8,518 nucleotides of DNA, from contig JACZUZ010000055.1 in assembly GCA_022572905.1 (NCBI GenBank), forward strand, positions 1 through 8,518, given 5' to 3'. The stretch's first letter is position 1, and every line of letters begins with the position of its first letter. This DNA comes from Candidatus Zixiibacteriota bacterium (lineage in GTDB: Bacteria > Zixibacteria > MSB-5A5 > GN15 > JACZUZ01). A program made the translations under genes and the position numbers. Under the pieces are notes generated by a model, which saw only the letters and a list, made by a program, of their open reading frames with translations, ran no database searches and was not told the origin of the DNA. This document shows, one piece after another, positions 7,247-8,518 of this stretch.

Positions 7247-8338
7247 ATGCGTCACATCCCCTACCGCGCTACTCCGCTTGTGTGGGCGCTGACCGCATGT
7301 CTTCTTTCCACAAGTATTTTCGCAACAAGATTATTTGCCGACGCCAATCTCGGTGACAGTCTCGTAATAGTCGATCTTGAGCCACCCAGAGCGGGAAACG
7401 TTCTTGAATCGTTCAGTTTTCGTTCTCTAAAAAACAAACTAATAAGCTGGGATGAAAGCGCCAGGTCCTTGAAAATAAATGACAGCGCTCTTAATCTTGA
7501 GGCGTTGATCCTTCATGTCTTCCAGCCTGATTGCGGTAAATGCAAATCCCTGGCTGTCTCGCTTCAAGCGCTCAGCGCCAAATACTCTGACAGTAATATC
7601 TTTGTACTCGGTATAGCCCATCGCAAACAACCGGCTGAATCCAAGGCTTTCGCCAAAAAACATGATCTTACTTACCCGATATTGGTCGCCACCGATACCG
7701 AGTGGGGCCGACGCTGGGGACGCGGCGATGCATTTTACATTGTTGGTTCGTCCGGATTGGTCGTGTATTCGCAGACCGGTTACAACTCAAGCGACCCTGA
7801 GTCGTGGGGACACGTAGTAGACGACTTAATCGGAAGTCGTCGTAATTTAATTACCGAACCCAAACGCAAAAGATTTCACGTAGGCGATACTCTGCCAAAC
7901 ATACAACTACCGTCTCTCGGGGACCGATCCCCGATGACACTGAGTGTTCTGGGTAATGACTTGAGTCTGACTAAAGCAGGCGCGAAAGAGCAAAAATATC
8001 GCGCTTCAATCGGATTCTTTTCACGCTTCTGAGCCTTTAGTATTGAGGAGATGGGCCATCTCCAGAGCCTCCATGAAAAATACAGCGACTCAGGTTTGCT
8101 CGTTTATACGATAGCCATGCATCCTGACCCCGAAACAGCAAAGATGGTTACGAAGGAGCTTGGAATTACATATCCGGTTTTTCTGGGAAACGGATCGGAG
8201 CTTGGCGAACAGTACGCCTACGGCTGACCGGCCTATATCACTGACGCCGGCGGCGTCATTCGTTACACCCAGATTGGCTTTGAAAAAGGCGACGAAAAGC
8301 GCTACGAATCGATAGTGCGCGAACTGCTCGGTCTTTGA
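7247..8338 (+). CDS. Exported tandem-thioredoxin-fold selenoprotein with two selenocysteines (Sec262, Sec327)
   Basis: 363 residues if the TGA codons at 8030-8032 and 8225-8227 are read as selenocysteine and the TGA at 8336-8338 is the stop. A signal peptide covers 1-33, with cleavage after ADA (31-33). Two TlpA/AhpC-like thioredoxin domains follow: domain 1 (about 85-195) with Cys96-Gly-Lys-Cys99, and domain 2 (about 250-363) with Sec262-Ala-Phe-Ser265. The halves align without gaps for at least 84 residues, about 26 identical, including LQ, KYSDS, TYP and YI. C96 faces Sec262, C99 faces Ser265, and D161-A162 faces Sec327-Pro328, the cis-Pro site. Each TGA is followed by a SECIS-like hairpin. 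Family knowledge points to periplasmic thiol or peroxide redox chemistry. There is no clear ribosome site; the start lies 11 bases after the transglutaminase-fold gene. Truncation at 8032 would give 261 residues with domain 2 lost. The alternative, a gene with two nonsense mutations, is unlikely because all about 100 downstream codons stay open and both TGAs have matched hairpins. Confidence 0.85.
8030..8063 (+). promoter_or_regulatory. SECIS-like recoding element 1 (for Sec262)
   Basis: After the TGA (8030-8032), GGAGATG (8047-8053) pairs perfectly with CATCTCC (8057-8063) around the loop GGC (8054-8056). Stem length 7 bp; 21 bases lie between TGA and loop. The published bacterial SECIS model asks for a short apical loop with a G in its first two positions about 16-37 bases after the TGA, and this fits. 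Such hairpins bind SelB carrying Sec-tRNA. Confidence 0.8.
8225..8258 (+). promoter_or_regulatory. SECIS-like recoding element 2 (for Sec327)
   Basis: After the TGA (8225-8227), TGACGCC (8242-8248) pairs perfectly with GGCGTCA (8252-8258) around the loop GGC (8249-8251). Stem length, loop sequence and the 21-base spacing are the same as in element 1, although the stem sequence is unrelated. In both elements the GGC loop is the eighth codon after the TGA and encodes Gly. Confidence 0.8.
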
Positions 8339-8385
8339 ATCTCCGAATTTTGAACTACCTACATTACACGGAATTGAGGCGAAAT

Positions 8386-8423
8386 AAAAAACGCGCCCCC
8401 GTCTTTATTGACCTGAGGGCGCG
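8386..8423 (-). terminator. Rho-independent terminator for the minus-strand gene at the right edge
   Basis: CGCGCCC (8392-8398) pairs with GGGCGCG (8417-8423). Read on the minus strand, the hairpin is followed directly by TTTTTT (8391-8386). It lies 43 bases past the stop of the partial gene at 8466. On the plus strand the hairpin has a weaker T context, but it could also stop transcription from the double-Sec gene, which ends 47 bases before it. Confidence 0.7.
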
Positions 8424-8465
8424 CTTGAAATCTTAGGGCTGAGCTAAGACTCTAAGCTATTGGCT

Positions 8466-8518
8466 TTAGCCTTCGGTACTCTTGGCCGCTTCTTTCTCCG
8501 CCGCCACCATCTTGGCGT
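8466..8518 (-). CDS. C-terminal end of an unidentified protein (partial)
   Basis: Only the last 16 codons and a TAA stop (8466-8468) are in the window; the gene continues past the right edge. The visible end reads AKMVAAEKEAAKSTEG, a charged Ala/Lys/Glu-rich tail. The call rests on the open frame running to the edge, its coding-like composition and the well-placed terminator downstream (8386-8423). Too little is visible to name a family. Confidence 0.5.
   Translation of the reverse strand, partial: AKMVAAEKEAAKSTEG

Noticed and set aside
8030..8227. Genome-wide recoding of TGA as Trp or Gly
   Set aside because: The other genes use TGG for Trp and contain no in-frame TGA; TGA ends the genes at 4337 and 8336.
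8030..8338. Pseudogene by two nonsense mutations in a thioredoxin gene
   Set aside because: The frame stays intact for about 100 codons with conserved residues, one TGA is exactly at the catalytic Cys column, and both TGAs have matching hairpins at the same distance.

Overview
The window looks like chromosomal DNA of an uncultivated Gram-negative bacterium. Four of the six complete genes encode exported or membrane proteins with ordinary Sec signal peptides or many membrane spans, and there are no phage, plasmid or insertion-sequence genes. The style (long intergenic stretches, GT-C/TPR membrane proteins, EHP-repeat secreted proteins) reminds me of candidate phyla such as Zixibacteria, but this is only an impression; there is no rRNA or marker gene. 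The standard code fits, with TGA used both as a normal stop and, I argue, as selenocysteine in one gene.

Layout. 39-1901 (minus): two-domain AtuA-family protein (DUF1446 plus the C-terminal ferredoxin-fold domain), started by TTG. 1902-2183: divergent control region with a sigma70-like promoter for each flanking gene and a perfect G-quadruplex motif between them. 2184-4205 (plus): polytopic membrane protein with a GT-C-like first loop and a C-terminal TPR domain. 4206-4336: short convergent gap. 4337-5014 (minus): secreted or envelope protein of unknown function. 5015-5553: 539-base spacer with a good promoter candidate, two inverted repeats and a start-less open frame. 5554-6087 (plus): small secreted protein with five EHP(T/K) repeats, closed by a strong terminator. 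6219-7235 (plus): exported transglutaminase-fold protein with an intact Cys-His-Asp triad. 7247-8338 (plus): exported tandem-thioredoxin protein. 8386-8423: terminator for a minus-strand gene whose last 16 codons lie at 8466-8518.

The main discovery is the gene at 7247-8338. A conventional reading stops it at 8032, but the frame continues through two TGA codons (8030-8032 and 8225-8227) to a third, true stop at 8336-8338. Gapless alignment of its two halves places the first TGA on the catalytic Cys of the first thioredoxin domain, and the second TGA immediately before the cis-Pro position. Each TGA is followed by a perfect 7-bp hairpin with a GGC loop, and in both cases exactly 21 nucleotides separate the TGA from the loop. 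This fits the bacterial SECIS model. I therefore read the gene as a 363-residue protein with two selenocysteines, Sec262 (U-x-x-S) and Sec327 (U-cisPro), that could form a diselenide-type active site. It follows the transglutaminase-fold gene by 11 bases, so the two probably form an extracytoplasmic operon.
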